Positions 45,497 to 56,715 are shown, counted from the stretch's first letter. The stretch is 64,000 bases of DNA from Calendula officinalis (GCA_963853835.1 OY970829.1:10646446-10710445), one strand, 5' to 3'. Translations and numbers: made by a program. Notes: generated by a model from the sequence alone, not told the origin.

Positions 45497-48400
45497 TTAT
45501 GTTTATGATTACCTGGATTATTAAAGAGCCGACGTTGTTCATGTTCAATGTCATCGGACATATATTCCCACATCTCTTTCCATACATGATCAGGCCTTAC
45601 GATGCTATTGGAAATAAGCAACATAACAAATAAACGACGTACGTAATCACCACTTGCAATACGATGACCTTCTTTTATAGCCTCAATGTACTCTTTATCA
45701 TCGTCTAATAGACCGTAAGCAAAACATGCATCCCTAAATGATTCATAAACTGTACCATTAACAGTTCGAAGATCTTCCCAAGAAGTTTTTCCTCTAACCT
45801 TATTTAAAAGCACCCTTAAGTAGTAAGCATCACCGATCGAAGGAGGTACATAATGTATCCTTCCTACCGCAAAGCCTTGTTTGCGTCGTTGCCATTTTCT
45901 TTTTTCAGGCTTCCAAACAAATTTTGTTGGGAATTCAGAATAAGTCAATAACTCTGCTTCAGGATCGACTTTATTACATTCCATCCATTCTATAAATTTT
46001 GAAGATGCAACGGAGGGTTTATTTAGAACATTATCAATATCTTCCGTATTGTCAAAATATATTTGTTGGTCTCCTGGTAAATGAAATGGCAACCTCTCAA
46101 CAGGGGGGTAACGATAATGTACTTCATATTGAAAAATCCGCCATGTTGCCTCACATGCTGAAAGGTACCTGCAGTCGTAAAAGAATAGTTAATTAAATAT
46201 ATGCAACAAACCATTATATAGTAAAGTATGATATTTTTGTTATATAAAACAATTTATGAATAACATGAAATATAAAAAATGAGGTATAATTCTTAGAATA
46301 TAAAATCCTTAGAATAAAAAAAATAATGTTTTTTCACATGTTGAAAGGTACTTGCAGTCGTAAAATTCCTTAATCTCATCAACTTCATTTTTGTGTGTGT
46401 GTGGATTTTCAATATCAGATGAAGTAGAAGCAGTTGCGGTTACACGGTCATGGCCTTTATTGATATATTTGAATAAATATTTAATAGATCCTGCTTGATT
46501 GCACCACTCAACATTGATATGTGCCTGATAATTTTTCAATAAAGTTTTATTATACCCCACGACGAAACCGTTGTGTAGTTTTACCCCATGTTTTTCAATA
46601 TAACGACCATTATCCTGCCTTTTGTACATCGGGTAACCATCTGGGTCGGTCTTTGTACTTTCATTAAATTTCTTTGGAAAATTTTTCGTGCATTTCCCAT
46701 TAACAGTGCAAGGGCATTCTGGATTATCAGAGCCACAAGGGCCATGCATCATATGCTCACTGACCAGTTGATAAAGTTGGGGATCCGTGTTTTTGTCAGG
46801 AATTTCAGCAGAAATAAAATCATCTATTTTTTCATGATTAACCAACTTATCATCCGGGTGAAGAAATAGACATATATGTGCGTGGGGGAGGCCTCTTTTT
46901 TGAAACTCAACTGTATAAACCACTACATAAAATAAAAAGAATAGTTAATTAAATATATGCAACAAACCATTATATAGTAGAATATGATATTTTTGTTATA
47001 TAAAATAATTTATGAATAACGTGAAATATAAAAATGAGGTATAATTCTTAGAGTATAAAATTAGTAATAAAAATAAGAAAATATAAATTATAGTATATAA
47101 ATTATAGTTATGTACATGCATTAACTCGACCAAACATACATGATTCCTTTAATTTTTTAATAAGATTATCTAACTTCATCTTGAATATTCTGCATATAAT
47201 ATCAGGCCTATCTTCATGCTGAAGTGTAGTTCCATTTAAGAATCTAGTTATCTCTGGCCACTTAGGATTGCAAGTGAAAGTTATGAAAAAATCTGGGTGA
47301 CCATACCATTTGCACAAGGACATTGCATCTAAATAGTTTTGACGCATATACCTTGCACCGCCAGTAAAAGACGATGGAAGGACCACACGTTTACCGGTTG
47401 TTGCTGCATCCGTATTTCCCCTTTCTACATTTTCTGTTAATGTCTTATATGATTCAACACGTAGTACCTTTTGTTGGCTTCTTATGAAAATCATTCTCTG
47501 AGTTTCTATCATAGTATAAGCATCAACAACGAATTGTTGGAAAAGTCTCCTAGCGTTATGATGAAGAGAAAATTTAAATTGTCTTTCTTGAATGATATAT
47601 GCAAAATACTCCCTCATTGTCAACCTATATCGTGTGTTTGTATCGGGATGAATAATATCTCTGTGAAAAATATCAGTTCGAAATCCATCTTCACAGTATG
47701 GAAATAGAAGAGGATATTGAAGTGCCAGAAATTGAGGATGGTTTACATCAATATGTTGTAAATGACCTGTACTTGTTTCAACAACAATATCTCTTTTGTC
47801 AACTAAGTCTTCGATGTCTCCAACAATTAAACCAGCAATTTCTGATGCGGTTGGGAGATTGTATCTTCTCCCGTCAGTTGTCCTTGTAGCAATTAACCTT
47901 AAGCGTACGTTTTGTAGTTCGTCATTCTCATGGCGGTCTCTAACCATCCTATAGGATTTGACCAATTCATTTTTCTCATCCAAAATCCGCTTCAAACCAA
48001 GTATGATTTCCGAGTCAATCGAATGTGAGTTATTTGAGTCAACTTTTGATGACGATGAAGCCCCGATATTGTTAGATCCAGATCTACATGAGCATATTTA
48101 ACCACCGTAGTTATAATAATATAAATATAACCACTTTGTAAGTACACGAACAATATATATAAATAAAGTATTAAAAAGGTATGAATTAAATAGGATATAC
48201 CCTAAAGCAGAAATTCGATTTTGAACCTCATTTTCTGTGTCATATATATAGAGTTGTGAAAATTTTGCAGTTGATCCTTTAGCTGGCAGAAGACTACCAT
48301 GACTATGATAGTTTTGTCCATGTAGTCTAAAACAGTAAGGTCCTTTGCCTTTGTTAACTGAATTATCGACCTTCCCCCCCCCCCCCCCCCCCCCATTGAT

Positions 48401-49506
48401 GTGAATGAAAACATCATGTTGTATGTGCGAATATTTTTCATAAAATGTTTTGATCTTATATCATTTTGTTGAAAAAGATCTAACAAAAATTTGTCTGGCT
48501 GTTTAAAGGGGGCAACCTCTACTTTTCCATATAAACAACAAATTGAGTAACTCCATTTATCACCGAATCGCCTTTTAAGCCTCGCCTCTGAGTCCCATAG
48601 TAAAGCATTACATGCTCCACACACATGAGTTGGATCACCATGATCAATGTATTCTGTGGAAGAACAGATTTTGGTATGGGATATATGGAACAATATATAC
48701 AAAGGACACCAAGAATGTATTTTTAAATATGAGATTACCTGGACAAATGCCATAAAAGTTTTCAATTTTTTTATGTTGTGAGTCGTCACCATCGTCGCCA
48801 AGGCTGAAAGGTATACTTTTCACATTGTCTTTGAATTGCCTTTGTCGCTTAGTCGGGTGATTTCTAGAAGAGCTCGCAGTATTGCAATTAGGTTTTCTTG
48901 AAATAGTAGTTTCGTCGTTTAATAACGCATTAACATTGCCTGTTCACATTAATATGTTTTGTTTAGTTTATAGAGTTAGTAATGTACCACTCTAATATAC
49001 ACAAAATGTGTATAAAATAAAGTATTTACAATATGCATTACAGTATATTAAATTACAATATACTAAATAAAGTGTGACCTGGTATTTGCGTTAAGCCATC
49101 TAATGGTGAAGTATTTTTCGGCCTTCCACGACGTCGAGGTAACAAATCTATGGGAACATATAAAAATGTGATTCGTTAGTTTCCTTGCAACTATGTATAT
49201 AAAACTTAATCAATATTTATATACATGTTAAAATACACCAAGTTGTGGGGCATAATTTTTTCTTAACCATAGTTTTTTGATGGCTTATAAAAATTTTATA
49301 ATATTAGCACAACTTCTTGAGAACTTTGAAATCATATTTAAGCACATTAGCACATAACAGATTATGGTGTGCAATTATTTTAGTTATTGTCCTTAATACA
49401 ATTATGATATAACTAATTATATAATAAAAACTTCTTTTATTAAGTAGGAAAACCCTGATGTATATTAATTGTCGAGTAACAGTTTAGGGACATTATATTA
49501 AGGACG

Positions 49507-49577
<71 letters not shown>

Positions 49578-49917
49578 AGTTTTTTGTTTAACCATAGCCT
49601 TAAGGACAATGGTTAGCATTTTCTAATCTCTATATATAACTTCAGTGGGTTTTGTCATGAGTTACCTTGTTTGTCCACGGGTTGTTGCGTGGGTAAACCT
49701 GAGAATAACAGATGACCAAAAGTTAGACCTATAGTATTTTATTTTAAATGTGGTTCACTTTTTAAATTTAAAATTTCAAAGAAAAGTGTATGGTACCGAT
49801 CCTTATCTCTTTAATCGGCCTTCCTGGACGTCTGCGAACCAAAGACGGGGCGGTTGTTTTTGATGATATGCCTGACAAATTTTTATATGCGGATGCATCT
49901 ATAATTGTTTTTGACAT
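43664..49917 (-). CDS. RepHel: Helitron Rep (HUH, two-Tyr) and SF1 helicase, ten exons
   Basis: Model exons: 49797-49917, 49666-49698, 49079-49147, 48739-48939, 48201-48653, 47116-48083, 46352-46922, 45513-46168, 44912-45397, 43664-44841. All introns are GT-AG and phases agree throughout, except for a one-base discrepancy localised to the C21 run at 48374-48394. With that corrected the protein would be about 1578 residues. Order: two AT-hook motifs (RRRPGRP, RRRGRPK), a zinc-binding segment (CGAC...ICC), the Helitron_like_N domain, the Rep HUH motif LPHAHICLF (about 46880), the catalytic tyrosines YLFKY (about 46475), then helicase Walker A GYGGTGKT (about 45095) and IIWDEAP (about 44810), through to the C-terminal VAVSRVKSR motif. 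Rep nicks and rejoins DNA; the helicase unwinds it during rolling-circle transposition in the nucleus. The start is the first ATG after an in-frame stop; exons 1-2 are the least certain. Confidence 0.88.
46169..46351 (-). other. RepHel intron 7, flanked by a 32-bp exon duplication
   Basis: GT donor at 46351 and AG acceptor at 46169. Both splice sites lie inside copies of the same 32-bp exonic sequence (46334-46365 and 46151-46182; two mismatches), which encodes FYDC(K/R)YLS. The body (46179-46306) is about 94% identical to 46935-47061 in the neighbouring intron. Confidence 0.85.
46923..47115 (-). other. RepHel intron 6, sharing sequence with intron 7
   Basis: GT donor at 47115 and AG acceptor at 46923. 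Positions 46935-47061 match 46179-46306 of the next intron almost base for base, starting aaaagaatagttaattaaat. Confidence 0.88.
48374..48394. repeat. C21 homopolymer inside RepHel
   Basis: Poly-G on the coding strand, after codons for SFTSMG and before KVDNSVNKGKGPY. Its present length puts the two sides out of frame by one base (one more or two fewer would restore it). It may be a real mutation or an assembly error. Confidence 0.95.
49511..49575. repeat. (TA)n microsatellite in a RepHel intron
   Basis: About 32 uninterrupted TA units between RepHel exons 2 and 3. Confidence 0.95.
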
Positions 49918-51305
49918 GATTTATGAAACCTTATTCGCTGCAAATTTAGATGGTAAAGGAGTCCAATTAGTTTTCCGTATTTTCTAATATGAAAGAGTTT
50001 TTTTAGTTAGACATAATAACAAACTGAATATATAAACAGCTTATTATATTTCATTTCTTATGTGATGATATGAAATTCACGTATTATAAAAAATGAAGAG
50101 GTGGTGACGACTTTTGAAGATAACTTAAGTGGCGTTCTTTGAATATGTGATCACCGAATAGTCGATCCTAAATACGTCAAGTAAGCACCGAAATGATTAA
50201 AAAGTATTATAATACATGAAGTAATGATATAATTTAGCTTTATAACATAACAAAAAGTATTATTGAATAAAGTATTAAAAATTTCCATCCCCATTGCGTG
50301 AGAGTGAGATTTGTAAATGGAATATCATTAAAGTAGGTGCATAGTTTCTTGTGAGTAATGATAGTGTAAAACATTACCTGGAAACCCAAAGGTGCACTTC
50401 TTTACGTAAGGACAATGTGAATTCTTGTAAAACTTTCTATATGAGCCGGTGTAAACAATTTTTAGAGTATTGTGTGAATGGGTGGCTAAGAAGTGGACTA
50501 AGGATGTTTATATAATGTATTGAAGAGCTTCATATAAATGTGAAAATTATACCTTATTAAGGCAAAATTAATAGATTTTAATACGTGGACGGTTATAAAA
50601 AATGCATTCATATTTTAAGTTACATGTTAATAGTAGTTACACTTGTGTTATTCCATTAATGTGTCATCAATATAGTATATTTACAGATGTTAATGAGTCG
50701 TCAATTTAGGCACCCATTTTGTTAACTTCACTTTGGCAAACCCCTTTAAGGGGTGTGGTTGGAAAAGAACATAACAAACTTAATTCAAGGTAATGAAATA
50801 GATTTTAGCCTTAGTAAAAAGTAATTCGGGAAGAAGTTTGTGAAATAAATTATGAAATGTTTATAATTTGTAAAACCGTATTATTAAAAAAATGTAAAAT
50901 TTATTGATTTGACTGAATAAATTGATAAAGAAGTGCATTTAAAATATAATGGGTTACACAATTATGAACATGTTGTAATTAATTTCATAATAATTTGGAG
51001 ATGTTAACTTATAAGTTATCAATGATGGTAATTTATGCATTTAAACATTAAAAAAAGACATGTTATTATGAAAATATGAATTATTCAACATACCAAAAGA
51101 TGTTTGAAGCAAAATATCAACCAAGAAGATACCATTAATTATAAAAACGAAAATCAAACCAAATAAAACCACAAGCAAGTCAAAATAACCAAACAAACAA
51201 TAGCAACTTATTTCAAAATTGTTCAAAAAAGATAAAGAGTACGAAAATGTCAAATGAATGCCGGCTGATGTTGTAGGAGTTGAATTTCAGTCACATATCT
51301 TCATT
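49918..51305. other. Spacer between RPA-like and RepHel genes of the Helitron
   Basis: AT-rich sequence of 1.4 kb, upstream of RepHel and downstream of the RPA-like gene. It should contain the RepHel promoter, but no single element stands out. The Phe-rich minus-strand ORF at 51041-51253 has no support. Confidence 0.6.
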
Positions 51306-53820
51306 TTATTTCTTGGGGGTAAGCAATTTGGTTGAAGATGAACATAAATACGGCTCGTCATCAACATCAATAACAATTTTCCCGGTAGTATTATCCCCGG
51401 TTACTGAACCTATTTCCTGATAAAATCCAAAACTTGGGTTTATAAGTACATTTACATTTATAAAAAAAACAGAAAAACTTTGTGAACAAACTATTGTTAA
51501 AGAAGGTTACAATGGGATGTTTGGAACATGAAGGTGGTGTCATGTAGGAAGATGGTGTTGAATTAAACTCTGATGTATATCCAAGAGAACTTGCCTGTAT
51601 ATCCTACGAAAAATAAAATAATAATGATGATGACATTTTTGAACGACCCAAAATTCATTTGTATAGTTATAATTGTTAACATTGCTTACATTATCATCCA
51701 ATTCTTTTTTAGCTAACTCAGACATGATATGTTTATCATTTGTTAATTTGGAAACAGTATAGGAGAATTTGTCCTTTTTATACTCCTTGACATCAACCTT
51801 AAATGCAAATGTGGTCTCTAAAAGTTTACTAAATTCCAGAGGCAACTGGGTCTCATCGCCAAGCTGGGAAACAACAAAAAATGGTTAAAAGATTGCAACA
51901 GTATATAAGTATAGGTTGTATATATATCCTATAAAATATGTGATATGGATTAAAGTTAGGATTGGCATGATACCTTCCTTAAATCCATCAAAAGTTCCCC
52001 CGCAGATCTGTCTATCATTGCCTGTGCATCTTTGTCAAATAGTGTCAAACACACTGAGCCCGTCGAGTCAATAACTCTTATTGGTATCTTATACCTACAC
52101 GTTTTTTGAAAATAAGATTATAAAAAATATAGTAAACCGTAAATGAAAAATTGTAGGCAAAATATATTAGCATGCTTACTTATACTCAACATCAGTGGCT
52201 TGACCACAATTTTTATTGGAACACGAGTACCCAGTCCTTTTTTTGATGATAACACCAAATTCATCCCTGTCACAAACTAATTCTTTAGTTGCAGACCAGT
52301 TGCACCGAACACATGCTGTATAATACCATTTTGGTTCCTCCTCAACATTTTTTATCGTGGCAACAACCACACACGACATAGGCTGCATTATATTATATCA
52401 ATCGCAACGTTAAATAGAGGTGTTATGACAATAAGTGTAGAGAATTTAAATGAAAATGCGTGTTACAATAAACATACTTGTCTGATATCCCGTATGTCGT
52501 TGAGTGTTACTTTTTGCAAATTTTTTAAAAACTCATCCTCGATTGAATAACTCGAGAAGGTTTTTAAGTCCGTAACACGATGATCGTCTTTGGAACAACA
52601 GCCATCCCCCAACAACCTATGTATCACATGTTGTAAAAGTTAGTGACATTAGACAGCATAATTTACCAAAATATAATTTGTTTGTTGACTAATAGAGAGT
52701 CATACTTTTGTTTGAAAACTTTGATGTCCGGTATGTCTTCACTAATAAAAAGCTTTGTAGCCCCAAACATGGTTGAAATTGTAGGGTTTCCTGGTTAAAT
52801 AAAGACCAAACAAAATTATATGTGGCATAATTTGGTGTACGCACCATATAAATTTAATTGTTTTTGTTTTAAATGGATTTAGGATGTGTATGTGTAAATC
52901 ACCTTTGTAGATTTTATGCTTCATAAACTGCAATATGATGACTACAGGACCTTCATTGTGAGCATTACTTCTAAATTCGTGCAACTGGTCGGCATACTCA
53001 CTCCACAAGGTTATATTTTCCAACTTTCTCCCCCTGTACCGCAACACATATATATTGAGTAATGTTAAAAAATTAAATACACAGTTACTAATGGTTAAAA
53101 TAATACGGTATAACGACTTACGTTAAGTCTGCCAACACTATTCGCACCAAATTACGATTGTTTCCATCAACAAAACAATGATCCAATTTTCCACATTTTG
53201 ACACCTTTCCAATAAGATCTGTGTGGTCCAAAAGAAATAAGAATTTTACAGGGTGTATCGAAACTAATAAATCTCAATAAGAATAAAAAATGGGTGTATG
53301 AATGTCAATATTGTTACCGTAAGAAACTGGAGACGGTTGATCATCGTGAATTAATGCTTCAAAAGTTTTGAAACGAAACCCATTAACCGGGCCACTATAT
53401 GCATCACAGGGTTTGACAATAGTAGTTGTCAAAAAGTTTATTTTGTTTTTGTTATCAACCAATAATGGAGGTCCATACGATTCAGCGACCCCAAAATTCT
53501 CTATGTAAAAGGATTTTCCCTCCTCAAGTAAACAATGAAATTTTGAACATAAGCTTTGTTTGACTGTAGCCGTTATCTTGTTCTCCTACAGAGTTTGTAG
53601 ATTATTTTGTTAACAATAAACATTGAAAATGCTTACGAAGCACAACATTTTTCAATAAATTGGATGTTACCTTCTCGTCTTGAAGGACCATTTCGATCTT
53701 CCATGTCTCCTCCGGGTTCTTAAAGGAGGTAAGTTTCCATAACCGTATGATTCTTATTTTGATACACCAGTTGTCTTTCATCTGAGTTAGTTCTGTGATA
53801 AAGTTGACCTTGCTTTCCAT
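51306..53820 (-). CDS. RPA-like single-stranded DNA-binding protein of the Helitron, 11 exons
   Basis: Model exons: 53671-53820, 53318-53585, 53122-53218, 52903-53033, 52706-52790, 52478-52616, 52180-52382, 51974-52094, 51690-51863, 51511-51603, 51306-51416. Every junction is GT-AG, the phases agree, and the total of 1572 nt gives 523 residues without an internal stop. The first OB fold has W.IKIRIIRLWKL...EMVLQDE, a second contains DLIGKV, and a third holds a zinc ribbon (CVRC...CSNKNC) followed by YKIPIRVIDSTGS...LTLFD. This is the order of plant RPA70 DNA-binding domains A-B-C. The protein would coat single-stranded DNA during Helitron replication or transfer. The first ATG (53820) follows a likely 5'-UTR intron acceptor (TTTTACAG at 53834). 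Confidence 0.9.
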
Positions 53821-54869
53821 GTTATATGACTCTGTAAAATGAAAAATCAAAACCTGATGGAATAACATGGCTAATCTGGATTTAAGAACATGATATGTAG
53901 CGAAAATTGAACTGTTATTATAATGTTATATAAAAAAATAGAATCACAGGTGGGTAATAAAATACTAACTTGGAGAAAATATGCTTGCAATTACACCCTT
54001 GATTCAAATGTGAGTCGTTGTTGTGCCATACATATTCTGTATATATAGAGATTGGATTGGATGTTCATTTGGATGCTAATACTAGGGTAACATATGAATA
54101 AAAACGTATTGAAAGGGGTTTATGGTGATGACAGCAAATGATTTTGTAACTGATCTTGCAATGCTAGAATAATAATCCAGTTGCTTGAATTTCGCCATTG
54201 ATTTACGGAGGCTCTTGAGTTGTTTCCGTAAGTGGGACATTAAACTATGCAATGGGGATGGAATTAACAGCATATATACGAACTGATTTTGAGCGATGAT
54301 TTTAAGCGTTGAGCGATTGAATTAATTCATGAGTGAGGATGAGAAACGGCTGCCATTGATTTTGTGACTGATGTTAGGGCTTCTTCATAAGATAAAGGTG
54401 CAGTGTTTGAATTAAATCCAATATTTTTCTGAAATGGACTTTAATGTACGTGAGGTTTGAAGACTTGGGCTTTTAATGTCATAATATGGGCCTTTACAGT
54501 TATTATGTTCAAACCTTTAAAATAAAACAAATAGTTAATCGTATATTAAAAAAACCGTAACTACACATTCAATATATATTGACAACAAACATAATAATTC
54601 TAATGAATTGAAAATTCAATATATATCATCGTGTCTTTTGTCTTTTTTATAATTGATAAAAACCGTAAACATGATGATCAATATATATCCTTAATTACAC
54701 ATTCATGCCCATGTCTTTTGTAACCTTTATAAGTTATGAGGATTAAATATCCAGCTTACGTGGAGTTCGAGTTGGCAGCATACGTGGCATGCAGGCTTAG
54801 GTGTTGGTGACATGCTATTATGACATGGCAATAAATTTTCAAAAAAACCTTCTTTTATTATGTATAGAG
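53821..54869 (-). promoter_or_regulatory. Helitron 5' region and likely promoter of the RPA-like gene
   Basis: About 1 kb of non-coding sequence between the Helitron 5' end and the RPA-like ATG. CTATATATAC at 54039-54048 could be the TATA box. The first 70 bp (AAAAGAAGGTTTTTT..., ATGTCATAATAGCATGTC) are shared in diverged form with the 2.1-kb Helitron. Confidence 0.5.
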
Positions 54870-54890
54870 ATGATGATGATGATTATCTTT

Positions 54891-54894
<4 letters not shown>

Positions 54895-54933
<39 letters not shown>
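54895..54933. repeat. (A)39 homopolymer
   Basis: Uninterrupted A run about 25 bp outside the Helitron 5' end. Not clearly the tail of any element. Confidence 0.9.
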
Positions 54934-54936
<3 letters not shown>

Positions 54937-55113
54937 TTGCGACGGAAACATAGTTATTGTGTAAAGTTGATTTTTTTTTTTTTCAGAAATAGGCTTCATT
55001 TGCCATATATATTTCACAAATAGGCTTGTTTTTTTACGTTTTTCAAAAATAGGCTTTATTGAGTCCCCGAGGCCGGCTTCCCCGTTAAAACCCGACTCCT
55101 GGAGACCGGCTTT

Positions 55114-55150
55114 GGGGGGGGGGGGGGGTTGTGGGTGGGGGGGGGGGGTC
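55114..55150. repeat. G-rich run with G-quadruplex potential
   Basis: Two G runs of 12 or more bases separated by 'ttgtgggt', at the inner edge of the left TIR. The right TIR lacks it. Confidence 0.85.
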
Positions 55151-55338
55151 TGACACACTGCTGAAACAGGGCCTCCTGGAGGCCGGCTTTCTTTAAAAAT
55201 GCCTCCCCGAGGCCGGCTTCGATCCATATATATATCACACCGGGTTATTTCAACATTTACATCTTCTTCTCCCTTTACACTTCAAAAAAAATCATATTTC
55301 ACAACTTATCCATCTTCTTCACAAATCAAAAAACAACA

Positions 55339-55647
55339 ATGAGTTCGTCGAATAATGAGTCACCTCCATATCATTACGTGTATGATTCGCCTCCTTTAGA
55401 TGAGGCTGAGTTAGAATGTATGATAGCTAGAGATTACAATGAGGTGCATGCGGAAGAAATTGCAGACCAGGAGGAACTTCTTTGGCTTGATGCAGAGGAA
55501 GCTCAATATGAGCGACATATTGAAATGTTGCGTGAAATAGGACCACCGGTTGGTCATCTCAGGCTGTTAAAAGGGAGGTTTAAGAATTTTGACACGAGAA
55601 AGCAAAAGATGGTACGTTTAAAATGTGGTTGTAAAATTACAAGATAA
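55339..55647 (+). CDS. Unrecognised 102-residue acidic protein inside the long-TIR element
   Basis: ATG at 55339 in AACAATGAG context, about 110 bp after a TATA-like run and a CT/A-rich leader typical of a plant 5' UTR. The protein begins MSSSNNESPPYHY and is strongly acidic in the middle (EAELECMIARDYNEVHAEEI, EELLWLDAEEAQYERH). It then has REIGPPVGHLRLLKGRF and ends basic with a CGC motif. I do not recognise the family. GGTACG at 55611-55616 could be a splice donor and TTTTTCAAG at 55695-55703 an acceptor, which would change the last 12 residues. Its placement inside the TIRs suggests it is mobilised with the element; function unknown. Confidence 0.5.
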   Translation: MSSSNNESPPYHYVYDSPPLDEAELECMIARDYNEVHAEEIADQEELLWLDAEEAQYERHIEMLREIGPPVGHLRLLKGRFKNFDTRKQKMVRLKCGCKITR

Positions 55648-56037
55648 TATTTGTTCAATTAACTAAAATCATAATATTTTCCTCTTTTTATTTTTTTTTC
55701 AAGGGAATCTTGATTTTTATAGTTTTTTTTTTTTTTGTGAAGTGTGGGAGGAAAAGATGTGTGGAAGTGGTGGGTATGAAGTGTGGAATATATAGCCGAG
55801 GTTGAATTTCGGGTGGCCTAAAGCCGGCCTCGGTGAGGCCTTTTTGAGAAAGCCGGCCTCGGGGAGTACTCAGTCAGTGGTCATGTCAGAAGAGGCCAAA
55901 GCCGGTCTCCAGGAGTCGGGTTTTAACGGGGAAGCCGGCCTCGGGGACTCAATAAAGCCTATTTTTTAAAAACGTAAAAAAACAAGCCTATTTGTGAAAA
56001 TTTATGGCAAATGAAGCCTATTTCTGAAAAAAAAAAA

Positions 56038-56534
56038 TTCTATAAAGTTCCATGTACATATTTATGTTTTATCATACTAAGATGCCGTTTGATTTCGACT
56101 TAATGGACTTAATGAGAAAATAACAATATCTGGAAAGTCATATTGATTTTGTTTGTATACGTCTTAATCCATACAACATGACTTAACTGAAAAAGTCATG
56201 GGATGATGCAGTGGCGGTTCTAGAGGGTTGGCAAGGTGGGCATCTGCCCACCCTAAAATTTTTTCGATTAGTATAAATTTTTTATAGGTAAGTTTATTTT
56301 TAGCTTCTGCTCATCAAAATATATATAATGTATGAGCGATAACTAATTCACGTCGTATATTAGTTTTTTCAGTCCAACATTCAGTCCAACTGTTTTACAG
56401 GTAAGGTTAACACATGAAGTATAACATTCAGTCCAACTGTTTTTTCATATGCATTTTTTTTAAATAAATTTTTTCCTTATTTTTTTATAATATTTATTTT
56501 GCTCTATTTATCATTAAAATTTTCTTTTCTTTTG
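56038..56534. other. AT-rich spacer
   Basis: Holds one possible transposon end at 56212 (gcagtggcggttctagagg...ctgcccaccc), a pattern seen at ends of plant DNA elements, but its partner was not found. No gene. Confidence 0.45.
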
Positions 56535-56715
56535 ACTAATGTTTACATGTAATGATTTAGAGTTTTTAACAAAGAAATATATGAATAGTACTATTTGAGA
56601 TAGATCATCCCCTCGTTATTAGTCGCTCTAACCAATGTAATAAGATCTATCTCAAATAGTACTATTCATATATTTCTTCGTTAAAAACTCTAAATCATTA
56701 CATGTAAACATTAGT
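56535..56715. repeat. Near-perfect 72-bp foldback with 37-nt loop
   Basis: The left arm 56535-56606 and right arm 56644-56715 are reverse complements with one mismatch seen (aacaaag against aacgaag). A transcript across it would form a 72-bp hairpin. Confidence 0.92.

Larger units (their letters stand above)
43394..54870 (-). mobile_element. Helitron with RepHel and RPA genes, 11.5 kb (family 1)
   Basis: The minus-strand 5' end is A|TCTCTATACATAATAAAAGAAGG at 54870. The 3' end at 43394 is CTAG|T, preceded by a hairpin with an 8-bp stem (43405-43422). There are no terminal inverted repeats and no target duplication, as expected for rolling-circle insertion between A and T. It carries the two hallmark plant Helitron genes in the same orientation: an RPA-like gene (51306-53820) and RepHel (43664-49917). 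RPA is intact and RepHel has one visible homopolymer lesion. A 2.1-kb relative lies only 1.1 kb to the left. Confidence 0.95.
54971..56037. mobile_element. Long-TIR mini-element carrying its own ORF, 1.07 kb
   Basis: The left arm (54971-55115) and right arm (55896-56037) are inverted copies of about 143 bp differing at only a few positions. Inside each arm and just internal to it are copies of GAGGCCGGCTT: four on the left, and four in reverse on the right. The interior has a TATA-like box (55223-55232) and a 102-codon ORF. No transposase is recognised and no clean target duplication was found. The long GC-rich TIRs suggest a MULE-like or foldback element, perhaps a gene-carrying (Pack) type. 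Confidence 0.7.

Noticed and set aside
51041..51253. Phe/Leu-rich ORF between the Helitron genes
   Set aside because: Composition reflects AT-rich DNA; not in phase with either gene model.
43145..54970. Direct repeat flanking the 11.5-kb Helitron (about 43150 and 54900)
   Set aside because: Similarity is patchy, AT-rich and offset 200 bp from the left end; Helitrons make no target duplication, so this is not an insertion signature.
54883..55238. Minus-strand ORFs over the left TIR (114 and 60 codons)
   Set aside because: They cross poly-A, poly-G and TIR sequence; low complexity and no homology signs.
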